The position numbers were made by a program, and so were the translations under genes. A model generated the notes under the pieces. That model saw only the letters and a program-made list of their open reading frames with translations. It made no database searches and was not told the origin of the DNA. Shown here piece after piece: positions 23,960-34,140 of a stretch of DNA of 64,000 nucleotides. The stretch's first letter is position 1, and each line of letters opens with the position of its first letter. Source of the DNA: Platanthera guangdongensis (taxonomy: Eukaryota > Streptophyta > Magnoliopsida > Asparagales > Orchidaceae); contig CM077158.1 of the NCBI GenBank assembly GCA_039583875.1, forward strand, positions 240,917,447 through 240,981,446, given 5' to 3'.

Positions 23960-24190
23960 CTAATTGAATCTCCTTGCTTTTGTAATCTATCTTTTCTAAT
24001 TGAGATTACAAAAGCAAGGAGAGGTGACCTGTTACCCTCAGAAATCCTTCCAGACGAGACATCACTAGATAATTAGCTTGAATCCGTACTAAGGCTCCAA
24101 GGACTTAGTTTCTTTTCCATTGCTTTCATATTTTTTACTTGTAACGGAGAGGTGACCTGTTACCCTTAGAGGAACTATCCCGACTCTTGT
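23960..24190. repeat. Shuffled fragments of palindrome and protease sequence
   Basis: Contains, on the plus strand, inverted copies of 5,520-5,580 (the palindrome right-arm end) and of 5,710-5,740 (the protease coding strand), a second copy of the former at 24,146-24,182, and a local inverted repeat (TCCTTGCTTTTGTAATCT against its complement) at about 23,966-24,023. A word AGATAATTAGCTTG occurs at both 23,902 and 24,069. It looks like filler DNA at a rearrangement breakpoint. Confidence 0.65.
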
Positions 24191-25475
24191 AATCTCCAGT
24201 GATATAATGGATTTTGGCCCGACACAGATCCCTCTTTGTCAACACACAGCGACAAACTTGACAACTTATTAGCACGACCTATCACGACATGGTAGTTTGA
24301 CGTGCTACCAGATTCTTTCTATTGATTTCGTGTAGCGCGACTCACGTGATTTCCAAAGTTGCAGTTGTCTAAAATAGGTTAACATGGCGCGAAAGTGTTA
24401 TCGCTGCGCGGTAGCTCTATGATTTTGCGTGATTCCTGCTTTGTCCAAATCTGCCCTCCTGACAGATATTGTCTTTTCTAGAGACAGGCTATCACCCGTG
24501 TTAGCTACTATCGCATGCGGTAGAACCACATTATTTCCTTTTTTAGCATCTCCAGTCTTGAGCTCATCCAGGTGTCATGATGTCGATGACTAACGCCCGC
24601 GATACAACATTATCGCTGGCTGTAGTTGTTTTTTTTATTTTTGTTGCCAACAACCGCACACCACCTGAGTACCTAATTTTATCTGCATTTCTTGGACATA
24701 AAACATATCTCGATCAAATACAAGATTGAATTTATTATTCTCAAAGGGTAATGGAAACCACAAAAACACGTTCCAACATAACTCTCCAAATTAGACCTCG
24801 ACGCATCCGTTGAAATGTATTCCTGCTCATCCAGAGAACTTTTTGAGATGACATCATTACGATGAACAATTCACCCACTCTTCGACATTACGTTGAAAAC
24901 TTCACCCACTTTTCTCCATTATGTCGAAAATCCTGAAAGAATCAGTCAATGTGATTACTGATCGTCATCATGTAGCTCTTAAATTTTATAATCTCTTGTG
25001 AAGGGACTTTTTGATGATACTGAATTGGGGTAATTCTCACATATGACAAGAGAACTTTATTTCTTGTATAAATTCAAAGAAGCTTTGAATTCTAATATTT
25101 TGAACATTCGCTCATTTATTTTTCCAAATGTTTGCTTCGTCTGAAGAGGTGAAACGGTCTTTCTCTGTCAACACGATTCTAGGCTCCTTCCTATTTAACA
25201 ACCACATCCTATGTGAGTCTTATCACTCTTTAGACTTGAAGAGGTCTGCGTAAAATGATGGCCACACCCCATGTGTATGGGGTGCCATTATCGAAGGAAC
25301 TCCCCACTAACATGTAACCACCCCACTAGCGAGGAGCCGGTCAAGACGTAACTCCCCAGCCGACGTTTCCTGATCTCCCAGACGGGCGTCCATTTGCGGC
25401 CCGCCCTCTGCTACCTTCATTAACAGGGGTGAACGCCCGTCCTCTTCCGCTGCACCCATAGGGTGCTACTCCCCC
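24191..25475. other. No recognised gene
   Basis: No frame over about 60 codons and no domain seen on either strand. A short hairpin (CCACACCCCAT...ATGGGGTG) lies near 25,262-25,288. From 25,320 the sequence becomes GC-rich and leads into the repeat below. Confidence 0.5.
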
Positions 25476-25870
25476 AAATCGGGCAGCCAAATTGGCCGCT
25501 CAATCTCTGTGCCGCCCTAACGGGAGTGGCCTCCCGTTCGCCCAGATCGGGCAGCCAAATTGGCCGCCCGATCTCGGTCACCTCCCCAAATGGGGGAGGC
25601 CTCCTGTTCGCCTAGATCGGGTGGCCAAATTGGCTGCCCGATCTCGTCCGCTGCCCCTAATAGGGGCAGCCTCCCGTTTCACCAGATCGGGCGGCTAAAT
25701 TGGCCCCTCGATCTCCGTTGCCGCCCCTAACAGGGGCGGCCTCCCGATCTCCATCGCCGCCCCTAACAGGGGTAGCCTCCCATTCACCCAGGTCGGGTGG
25801 CCGATTTGGCCGCCGACCTCTGCGTGGCCGCCCAAATTAGGCGGCCCCTTGGCCGCCCAGTTTGGGCGAC
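25476..25870. repeat. GC-rich tandem repeat of nested palindromes (about 69 bp)
   Basis: Units start at 25,476, 25,544, 25,614 and 25,684 (AGATCGGG), with a partial longer unit after. Each unit contains self-complementary words: CGGGCAGCCAAATTGGCCGC with its mirror, CCCCTAACAGGGG, and GGGAG...CTCCC. The repeats are imperfect, so they are old or under conversion. No coding frame is convincing. Confidence 0.75.
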
Positions 25871-25939
25871 CTCTCTGCTATCTAGGCCAACCCTGCTGGG
25901 TGGCCCTCTTCCCCGGCCGCCCCTCCCCCTCTGGTAGGA

Positions 25940-26325
25940 GCAGTAGGTTTTATGTCGAACCCAAAACCGCCAGTGGTGGTATCGTCATTTTCATAAAATC
26001 GGTGATCCGCGTGCTCTAAACTGAACATTTCTATTCGTCTGTCTGGTGGTTATTGGGTAAATTTATTGGGTTTCCCCTCTTGGAATCTATAAATAAGCGT
26101 ATATCCTCCTTCATTTTAACCTTTTCTCTCCCCGGAATTCCTCTTGCGATTTTCTCTCTCCTCTCCTATTCATCCTACTATTTTTCTCTCTCTCCCGGGT
26201 TTTCTACTACGCTCCTCCCTCTCTCGCTTCTCCTCTTCCAACATGTGCACATCCCTCCGTACGCGCGTTCCTTCTTGTGCGCCCTCCCCATTGCGTGTGA
26301 CTCTCCTCCAATGTGCGTGCGTCCC
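25940..26325 (+). promoter_or_regulatory. Possible LTR/promoter fragment
   Basis: GC-poor sequence has a TATA box in the string ATCTATAAATAAGCG at about 26,087, followed by a CT-rich leader. The same TATA context occurs in the LTR of the Tat-like element (51,337 and 59,449). It is probably a solo or truncated LTR. Borders are not identified. Confidence 0.4.
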
Positions 26326-26595
26326 TCCGTGCGAGAAGCTCGACTAAGATGGTTTGGACACGTACAAAGGAGACCATTAGAGACACATGTTAGGCGTTGT
26401 GAGAGTCTAGTCAGTAGACATGTTCAACGAGGGAGGGTAGATCAATAAAGACTTGGAATGAAACTATAAGGAAAGATATGATGTACTTAGGCATTAGTGA
26501 GATTATGACAAAAGATCGCGCACAATGGCGACAAAGGATCCATATAGCCGACCCCACTATAGTGGGATAAAGGCTTGAGTGTTGTTATTGTTTCT
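26326..26595 (+). pseudogene. LINE (RTE-like) reverse transcriptase 3' tail
   Basis: The plus strand reads VREARLRWFGHVQRRPLET and VRRCESL, then across stops RAQWRQRIHIADPT-like sequence and WDKGLSVVVIV, ending in a TTGTTATTG repeat. This is the conserved C-terminal end and short-repeat tail of plant RTE-type LINEs. The body is missing, as usual for 5'-truncated LINE copies. Several stops make it dead. Confidence 0.75.
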
Positions 26596-27015
26596 AGTCT
26601 TCTTCCGAGTTCAAGGATTTTTGAAAACGTGTTTACGTAACAATCTGTAATATATCCATTAATAGGTCCACCACGGAATCTCCCATCCCAACTATATTCC
26701 ATTCTTCAAAAGCTTTGTGATTCATGCCATGTATTTGTAAAAAAACCGGGTAAAAACAAAATGTGGTAATTATTCTATGAAACCTTTGCTATGCAAAGGT
26801 GTAGGTTACGTAATTTGAAACTCTTCAACGAGTGCATTGGTTGAGATCTTTTATATGATCATGCATAGTTTTAAGCCCGGTCAACACGTGCATTAAGGAA
26901 AATAATACTAATTTACATCTCATCAAAACGTTTCAAAATTTTAGCTTACCGATCTTGCTAACATTGTATAAAGGACTGAGGAGGGTTGCATTTAATTTTC
27001 CTGGTTCTTGGTGAC
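26596..27015. other. No gene seen
   Basis: Mixed, mostly AT-rich sequence without domains, terminal repeats or conserved frames that I can recognise. Confidence 0.5.
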
Positions 27016-27018
27016 TAA

Positions 27019-27252
27019 GGCTTCGTTTGGCGCGGCGGTGGTAGTCGTGAACACTGTAGTTGTGAATCACCGTTCATAAACTCCTAACCTCATCAAAGGA
27101 ACTTCATCTACTTTTATGCTCAAAACTTGTTTTCTTTTTTTGGGTGACGGTTATAGCGTTGTCATGCCAAACATACATTCTATCACGGTGGCGTTTTTCT
27201 CCAATTAAACTCACCGGAGCAGCAACGTCAAGCGCCAGCGCCAAACAGAGCT
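27019..27252. mobile_element. Tourist-like MITE (234 bp)
   Basis: Flanked by TAA (27,016-27,018 and 27,253-27,255), the 3-bp target type of PIF/Harbinger. The termini are GGCTTCGTTTGGCGC and GCGCCAAACAGAGCT, an imperfect terminal inverted repeat. The terminal words are shared with the larger element at 28,411-29,155, which suggests mobilisation by the same transposase family. Confidence 0.75.
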
Positions 27253-27255
27253 TAA

Positions 27256-28009
27256 GAGTCTTGAAAAGATGATGAATGTGGTAGAGGAGGATCTCCTTCC
27301 TAACAACATAATATACCCTACTCCTACAACATAATTATGATCCACCTTCTTATAATTATAAATAATACTATGAACTTAATGCACAATGAGTTTAACAAAA
27401 CTGCTCAGATGATCTCCATCGGCTCGCACAAAACTGCTCATCATGTGATCTTTGTACGGGCACCTTAGAGTGATCCCCGCAAACTCGCTCACGTGTGGCC
27501 ACCGAGTGATCTCTATTTGCTTGCATAATGGTCCCCTATGCGTGCCATAAATAATATGTTGGTCGTCTGTTAATTTTTCTAAAAACAACATTTTAAGCTC
27601 GTCCAATGAACTTCTTATGATTGTCCCGTATCACCTTTGGATTCTCGCTCCGCTGTTATTCGCTATCAAGACGTGGTTTGGTTGGGCGGATTTGCTCTGG
27701 TGCGATTTGTTGAAAACGCCGGTTTGATTAGACGTGTTTGGGTTAGAGATTTATGAAATAGTGGTTATTAATCTACACCATTTTTATACTACGCTCGATT
27801 AGCTGCGGAGTCCTCTAGTTGAACCATGATAATTCGCGTCTGGCCTCTTGATCTTCCCACGCTTAAACCCTCGCGATTCGCAACATTCGCCGGCAAAATC
27901 GACGACAACGACTGTAAATCTTCCTCCAGAGGTTTGGTTTTTGCATTATTGTCATCGTCTAGGTTCATTCCTACACTGAATGCTCGACGTCATCCTCCCC
28001 AATCTCCCC
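27256..28009. other. No gene recognised
   Basis: A plus-strand frame from 27,826 (76 codons) has no known domain and runs into the palindrome arm. No repeat structure is evident. Confidence 0.45.
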
Positions 28010-28527
28010 CTCCCGATTCCAGTCCAGACTCCATCCCCTCTCGACTCTCTTTGTGAGCCTTCTCCTGTCATTTCTTCCGGTTGTCGACCGATGAAGCTTC
28101 TTCCGGCCGATACTGCTTCTTCCTCCCCCCCTCCATTTTTTATCATTGTTTCGTGACAACAAATTTCCGGCGAGACCTATAATAAAAGAGGTAAACTATT
28201 TTTATTATTAGTTTGGGTGATTAAATAAATTTCCAATAAATACCATTATTTTTGTTGGTTATCATATTATGAATAAAAAGTTCACCAAAAGCTTCATTTT
28301 GTACCTAAATAACGCTTCTAAAACTCTTTTTTGCAAACTTTATTTTGGCCAAACAATTTTTTAACAAAACTCGGTTTTTCAGAAAAATCACTTTTCTCAA
28401 ACTCCGTTTAGGCTCTGTTTGGCGCGGCGATTTGGGTGCAGTGGGCTGCGGATTTTTCCACTGTCCCGCCAAACAGGAAAATCAGGCCCAGTTTTTTCCA
28501 CCGCCCCCGCCCAAAAAACGTGAAATT

Positions 28528-28574
28528 CCCGCGATTTGGAGTCGTGAAAAATTTCCACGACTCCAAATCGCGGG
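28528..28574. repeat. Perfect 19-bp hairpin inside the TIR element
   Basis: Arms CCCGCGATTTGGAGTCGTG (28,528-28,546) and its exact complement (28,556-28,574) surround a 9-nt loop. An outer imperfect pair (GTGAAAT/ATTTCAC) extends the stem. A subterminal hairpin of this kind is common in MITE-like elements. Confidence 0.85.
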
Positions 28575-28603
28575 CTGCGATTTCACGGCTCTCTTCCGGG
28601 AAT

Positions 28604-28966
28604 CTGCCGGAAGTGGTGCTGGAATCGTGCTACTTCCCGCCGCTGGAGCTCCTCCTGTCGGAGCCAGATCGTAGAACAACAGAGAGAATGGTGCAACGCA
28701 GGTTCGTTCTCGACGGACCACAACTCACTGCCCTGCGGTCAGCCAACGGGCTGTACGGCGCCACCACATTTCCGACACCGACACGAGTAGAAACAATCAC
28801 AGGGCTATTTTGGTGTGCCATAATCCGTGCTCGGGCCGATCTCGGTCCAGCCGGGAAAGCTGCGGTACATATGATCAACTTAAGGAAGCACATGGCAGCG
28901 CCGACGGCTGAAACCTTGCTCGGGAACTTCGCCTTTCCGATCATATTGACCGAAGAGGAAGGGGCG
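28604..28966 (+). pseudogene. Captured BAHD acyltransferase fragment
   Basis: The 192-codon frame 28,436-29,014 contains, at residues 57-177, the middle of a plant BAHD acyltransferase of the vinorine-synthase-like group: FPP near 67-69, QRRFVLDG (87-94), PTRVE (115-119), GLFW (123-126), NLRKHM (148-153) and GN (163-164). BAHD enzymes move acyl groups from CoA thioesters to alcohols or amines in specialised metabolism. The catalytic HXXXD motif would lie upstream and DFGWG downstream; neither is present, so this piece cannot be an active enzyme. The frame is open without introns and enters flanking transposon sequence on both sides. Base composition is far more GC-rich than the surrounding arm, as expected for a captured exon. 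Confidence 0.82.
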
Positions 28967-29689
28967 ACAGTGAGCCAGACAAACCGCCGAAAGAAGAGCA
29001 GCTTGTTTGAATGAAGTTGGGGAAAACAACACTAAAAACGCAGTTTTTTCAAACAGTTTCGCAGATTCTGGCACCACTTTGCAAAACAGCTGATTATTCC
29101 ACCACTGCTTCTCACCATTGCTTCTGCAGTCGCTGCAGCTGAGCCAAACAGAGCCTTAACAACAACCCAACCTAACGCAGCCGAAGTCTATGATACATGT
29201 CATTATCTCCTACATCCGGATGACAATTTGGAACCCTGCAACGGACCAAAGGTGATTGAATTCTAGTCAAAATTAAATCAAATAGAAGCCACTTATTACG
29301 TCAATCTAAGACATCCTATCCAACTCCCATGCAACTTTAATAACTTTAAATTTGAAGCTCATATCGGTGACATCATATAAATGTTTTTCAAACTCAATTG
29401 ATCAAAACATGCAACGATCATACAAGTTTCTTTGAAAAATTCTCAATCGCCTGAATTGCTCATAATCCTGATAAGCCGTGAATTTAATGAATAATAACAA
29501 AGAGTAAGAAGAATAAGAACTAAGAATCTTATAGTCAATGCAACTTTACTTGCTTCTTGTACCCATTAATCTCCTCAAATGTAATAATCCAGTATTTTGA
29601 ACGAGTCAGATTGAATATGAATGAAATCCTCAGTTACTGCCTCTTTGCTATAGTATGCTCGTTTTTCACTTCGTTTATTCCCACATAGC

Positions 29690-30760
29690 TTCATCCCCCA
29701 AAGTCCAAAATGTGCACACTTTGTACCGAACGCCCTACCACGGATCGCTCATTGGCCATAGTCACTCTCATGAATTTGGGACTCGGTTCCAAACAATACA
29801 GGTATCGTCCAACCTCAACATCCCAAACTGCTCTATATATTTCGTCCTCCCACATAATAACAAACCCCATATTCATGCAACTCACTCCCCATTTCTAATG
29901 AAATTCACGTCTCTCCATCAAATTAAACCCACCCACTTCCTCCAAAGTTGTACCATCAAACACCAAAGCCATAGCCTCAACATCATCCATTAACAGAATT
30001 TTGCCATTACTTGTACTCATTTGATACATTGTTTGCTTCGCAATTTTCATCTCCTCTATCACATTCATTGCGTGCCCAACCCTCATTACCCACACATGGT
30101 TACTGGTGCCCATCACCACCAATCCTTCCTCCACCGCACAAATTTGCGCTGCTATTCTTCTGTCCAAATCAAACTCCAATAAGAAGATGATCTTGTTGTT
30201 CACAATAAAAGCCCCGACATAGACCTCTTGCTCAGTCTCCTCATCCCAAACCCGCCAAGAAAAACCCTCCAATTTGCGATAAAGCCCTACCCACCAACGT
30301 CCATCACCGATAAAATCAACAAGACAATCGTCCTCATCTATATCACCAAAACGGATAATGAAAACATGAGTTTGGTTCTCACAAACATTTATCTAAATGA
30401 TACAGATGACCCCTCTTTTGATGCAAATATGAGTCTATTGCCTGTCAGAACTAAACTGGTGATCTGGGCGGTCAAGGAACGTTTTACCTTTATCATGAGC
30501 TCGACAAAAGGGAGGCTGTAAACATGAAATGCTCCTCTAGCGGAGTTAACAACGAGATAGTGATCTGATAGGGCGGGACGATAGCTATGAAAAAAATCTC
30601 TTGAAGAAATTTAGGTATGAGTATATATTTGGTTATGAAAGCTTTTGGCCCCCCGATGTAGAGAATTGAACTCCTCCCGCCATGAAAAAAAACGACGATT
30701 GTGGAGAGTTTATGACCATATACGTTGTGTGAGGTCTTGCCACAAAGATTCATATAAAGA
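29690..30760 (-). pseudogene. Propeller-like pseudogene, left palindrome arm, copy B
   Basis: Frames 30,753-30,493, 30,272-29,895 and 29,885-29,691 form one decayed coding region on the minus strand. Landmarks in order are STIVVFFHGGRSSILYIGG, GLYRKLEGFSWRVWDEETEQ, FNLMERREFH (then a stop), and MWEDEIYRAVWDVEVGRYLY, ending HILDFGG. The W-D spacing and the ending resemble plant BTB/POZ proteins with a C-terminal WD-like propeller; I infer this by resemblance and no BTB domain is visible. It is the most complete of the four copies. It is broken by at least two stops and frameshifts and is not a working gene. Confidence 0.45.
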
Positions 30761-33119
30761 GATTTTTCGCCAAGATGAGCAAACCTGTATGCATTGACAA
30801 AGTTGAAAAATAACGCATTAGTTTAAATATAAGGTACACAAAATTTACACATGACAAGCTAGAAAAACATTACCTATAAAAAATGAAAGTGCAGTCAAAT
30901 TCAAACTAGCATAATAGTTGAGACAGGGCTTTCATAAAATATATAAAAAAATTAAATGAGCCATTTTATGTAGTTGCTATATTGATTTATACTATAGGTG
31001 ACAAATAATAACTCTACTTGAGCTATTTGAGTATGATATAGGGGGATTGTTCCTTTTCAATTCTATTTTAGGCCCAAAATATCTGCGCACTTGTTTATCG
31101 TTAACGAAATGTCTTTGAATCTTTTAGCTGCGACCTTTGCTGATCTTCTATATATTACTTCTTTCAATTTTATTGATCATGTTATTATACATGCTGCAAC
31201 AGCCCAATCTAAATGTCTGTTTGTTTTGTCGATGACAGTGACAAATATTGTAAAAAAGAAGTCGTGGGAATTAACTGATCCGTTTGCTATATCAGCGTTA
31301 AAAGAGCTTTTAAGAACTTAATCTTTTTTACAGTCACTTTGATGTCAATCTATCTAGCTGATATCTAAATGCAATAACAATGACCAAACACACGACACTT
31401 GACAAATATCACTAACATTTTAACAGCGTATAAGCATCACAAAAAATCCAATAAGAGTCTCACTGCTTCAGATTTGTGCTCTACTACATGCAGATCTGAA
31501 AACAAAGACATTTTCATCAGAAAAATTTCAGATCTGTAGGCTTGGGGCAAAAAATACAGATATGGGATTCACAGAATCCTACTATCCACAAAACCCTAAA
31601 TACTCAAATATGTGCTTCACGGAATGGGGAAATATATGTATAGATTTGATGTCGGCTAGCTTCACTAGCACCAAATTTGTGTCATGCAACCCTTCTTGAC
31701 ACATTCAGAAAGCTTCAACAGTACCGTCGTCGATGACGTGCTCACTTTCGACGACCGACAATAAACCAAACATGAAGAAGAAGGGGAGTAATGAAAGTTA
31801 TCGTCCATGTCGGCGGTTGAAGAAACAACTCGCCGGTTGGAAGAAGCAGGTCTCCGATTTACCTCCTTTCTGTTATTTGCCATCACCTTTTTTAATTCAT
31901 TCACACGTTCCGTCCCGAACGGAGCTTTACGTGTCAATCCAACGTCGTTTCTCGATTCCTGTTTCGAGCTCTTTTCCAACGCCACGTTCCCCATTTCTTT
32001 GCCTGTTTCCCTCACGACACGCACCAGCAATCTGCGACCTGTTTCTTCTAACCGGCGAGCTGCTTCTTCCAACCGGGCGACCTGGACGGTAACTTCTTCA
32101 TTACTCCCCTTCTTCATGTTTGGTTTTTTTTTTTGACCAAAAGTGAGCATGTCATCGACGACGGTACTGGAGAAGCTCTCTGGAAAGTGTCAAAAAGGGT
32201 TGCAAGCCACAAATTTGGTGTTGGTGAAGCTAGCCGACATTAGATCTGTAGCTATCTTTCCCCATTCTGTGAAGCACAGATTGGGGTATTTAGGATTTTG
32301 TGGATAGTAAGGTTCTGTGAAGCATATATCTGCATTTTTTGCCCCAGGCCTGCAAATATGAAATTTTCCTGATGAACATGTCTCTGTTTTCAGATCTTCA
32401 GGTAGTGGAGCACAAATCTGCAATTGTGAGACTATTGTTAGATTTTTTGTGATGTTTATAAACTGTTAAAATGTTAGTGATACTTATCAAGTGTCGTGTG
32501 TTTCGTTATTGTTATTGCATTTAAATGTCAGCTAGAAAATTGACATCAAATGACTATAAAAAGTTCTAGTTATGAAAAACTTTTTAATGCTGATTTAGCA
32601 AACAAATTTCTCAATTCCCACGACTTCATTTTTACACTACTTTTGTCACTGTCATCGATAAAACAAACAAACATTTAGATTGAGACATTGCAACATATGT
32701 AATAATATGATCAATAAAATTGGAAGAAGTAACATATAAATGATCAATGGAAGTCATGGCTAAAAGCTTCAAAGACATTTCGTTAACGATAAACAAGTGT
32801 GCAAATATTTTGGGGCCAAAATAGAGTTGAAAAGGAACAATCCCCTAAAATCATACTCAAATAGCTCAAGTAGAGTTATCATTTGTCACCTGTAGAATGA
32901 AATCAATATAACAACTAGATAAAATGGCTAATTAAAATTTTCATATAATATTTCATGAAAATCCCTCGTCTCCACTATTATGCTAGTTTGAATTCGACTG
33001 CACTTTCATTTTTATAATTAATGTTTTCCCTAGCTTGTCATGTGTATATTCTTTCTACCTTATATTTAAACTACTGCATTATTTTTCAACTCCGTCAATG
33101 CATGCAAGTTTGCTTATCT

Positions 33120-34140
33120 TGCCGAAAAATATCTTTATCTGAATCTTTGTGCCAAAACCTCACACACCGTGTATAGTGGTGGACTCCTCTCCACAATCGT
33201 CATTTCTCTTCATGGCGGGAGGAGTTTAGTTCTCTACACCGGAGCGTCAAAAACTTCGATGACCATATATACACCCATACAAAAATTTCTTCAAGGGATT
33301 TCCTTCATAGCTATTGCCTCACCCTATCAGATCACTATCTTTCTGTTAACTCCGCTATAGCAGCAGTTCACGTCTACAACCTCCCTTCTATCGAGCTCAT
33401 GGTAAAGATAAAGCCCTCCTTGACCATCCAGATCACCGGTTTAGTTCAGACAGACAATAAACTCATATTTGCATTAGAAACGGGGGACATCTATATCACT
33501 CTGATAAATGTTTGCGTGATCCAAACTCATGTTTGCATTATCCGTTCTGGTGATATATATGAGGATGGTTCTATTATTGATTTTATCGATGATGAATGTT
33601 GGTGGGTAGGGCTCTATGACAAATAGAGGGTTTTTCTTGGCGGTTTGGATAGGGAGACTGAGCAAGATGTCTATGTCGGGGATTTATCGTGAACAACATG
33701 ATCATCTTTCCCATTAGAGTTTGATTTGAACGGAAGGATAACAACGTAAATTTGTGTGGTGGAGGAATGATTGGTGGTGATGGGCACCAGTAACCATATA
33801 TGGGTAATAAGGATTAAGCCCGTAATGGATGTGATAGAGGAGATGGAAATTGCGAAGCAACCGTTGTATCAAATGAGTGCAAGTAATGACAGAATTCTGT
33901 TGGTGGATGATGTTGAAGCTATGAGTTTGATATTTGATGGTAGAAATTTGGAGGAAGTGGGTGAGTTTAATTTGATGGAGAGACGTGAGTTTCATTCGAA
34001 ATGGGGAGTGGGTTGCATGAATAGGGGGTTTGCTATTATGTGGGAAGATGAAATATATGGAGGAGTTTGGGATGTTGAGGCTGGACGATACCTGTATTGT
34101 TTGGAGCCGAGACCCAGATTCATGAGTGGTTATGACTAAT
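33120..34140 (+). pseudogene. Propeller-like pseudogene, right palindrome arm, copy B
   Basis: Matches 2,830-3,860 of copy A with extra one-base deletions (near 33,624, 33,650 and 33,687) that shorten the middle frame to 33,399-33,626. The last part (33,771-34,139) is open and keeps the MWEDEIYGGVWDVEAGRYLY blade. The extra indels show it is drifting without constraint. Confidence 0.45.

Larger units (their letters stand above)
28411..29155 (+). mobile_element. PIF/Harbinger-like TIR element carrying a gene fragment (745 bp)
   Basis: The element has a perfect 13-bp terminal inverted repeat GGCTCTGTTTGGC...GCCAAACAGAGCC and the 3-bp target duplication TTA (28,408-28,410 and 29,156-29,158), diagnostic of PIF/Harbinger. 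No transposase is present. Between the terminal regions lies part of a BAHD acyltransferase coding sequence. It sits in the left palindrome arm only; the mirrored sites in the right arms (near 5,110 in copy A, 35,370 in copy B) are empty. That arm of copy A lies outside the window. This is the structure of a Pack-type transposon, a non-autonomous TIR element with captured host DNA. Confidence 0.88.
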
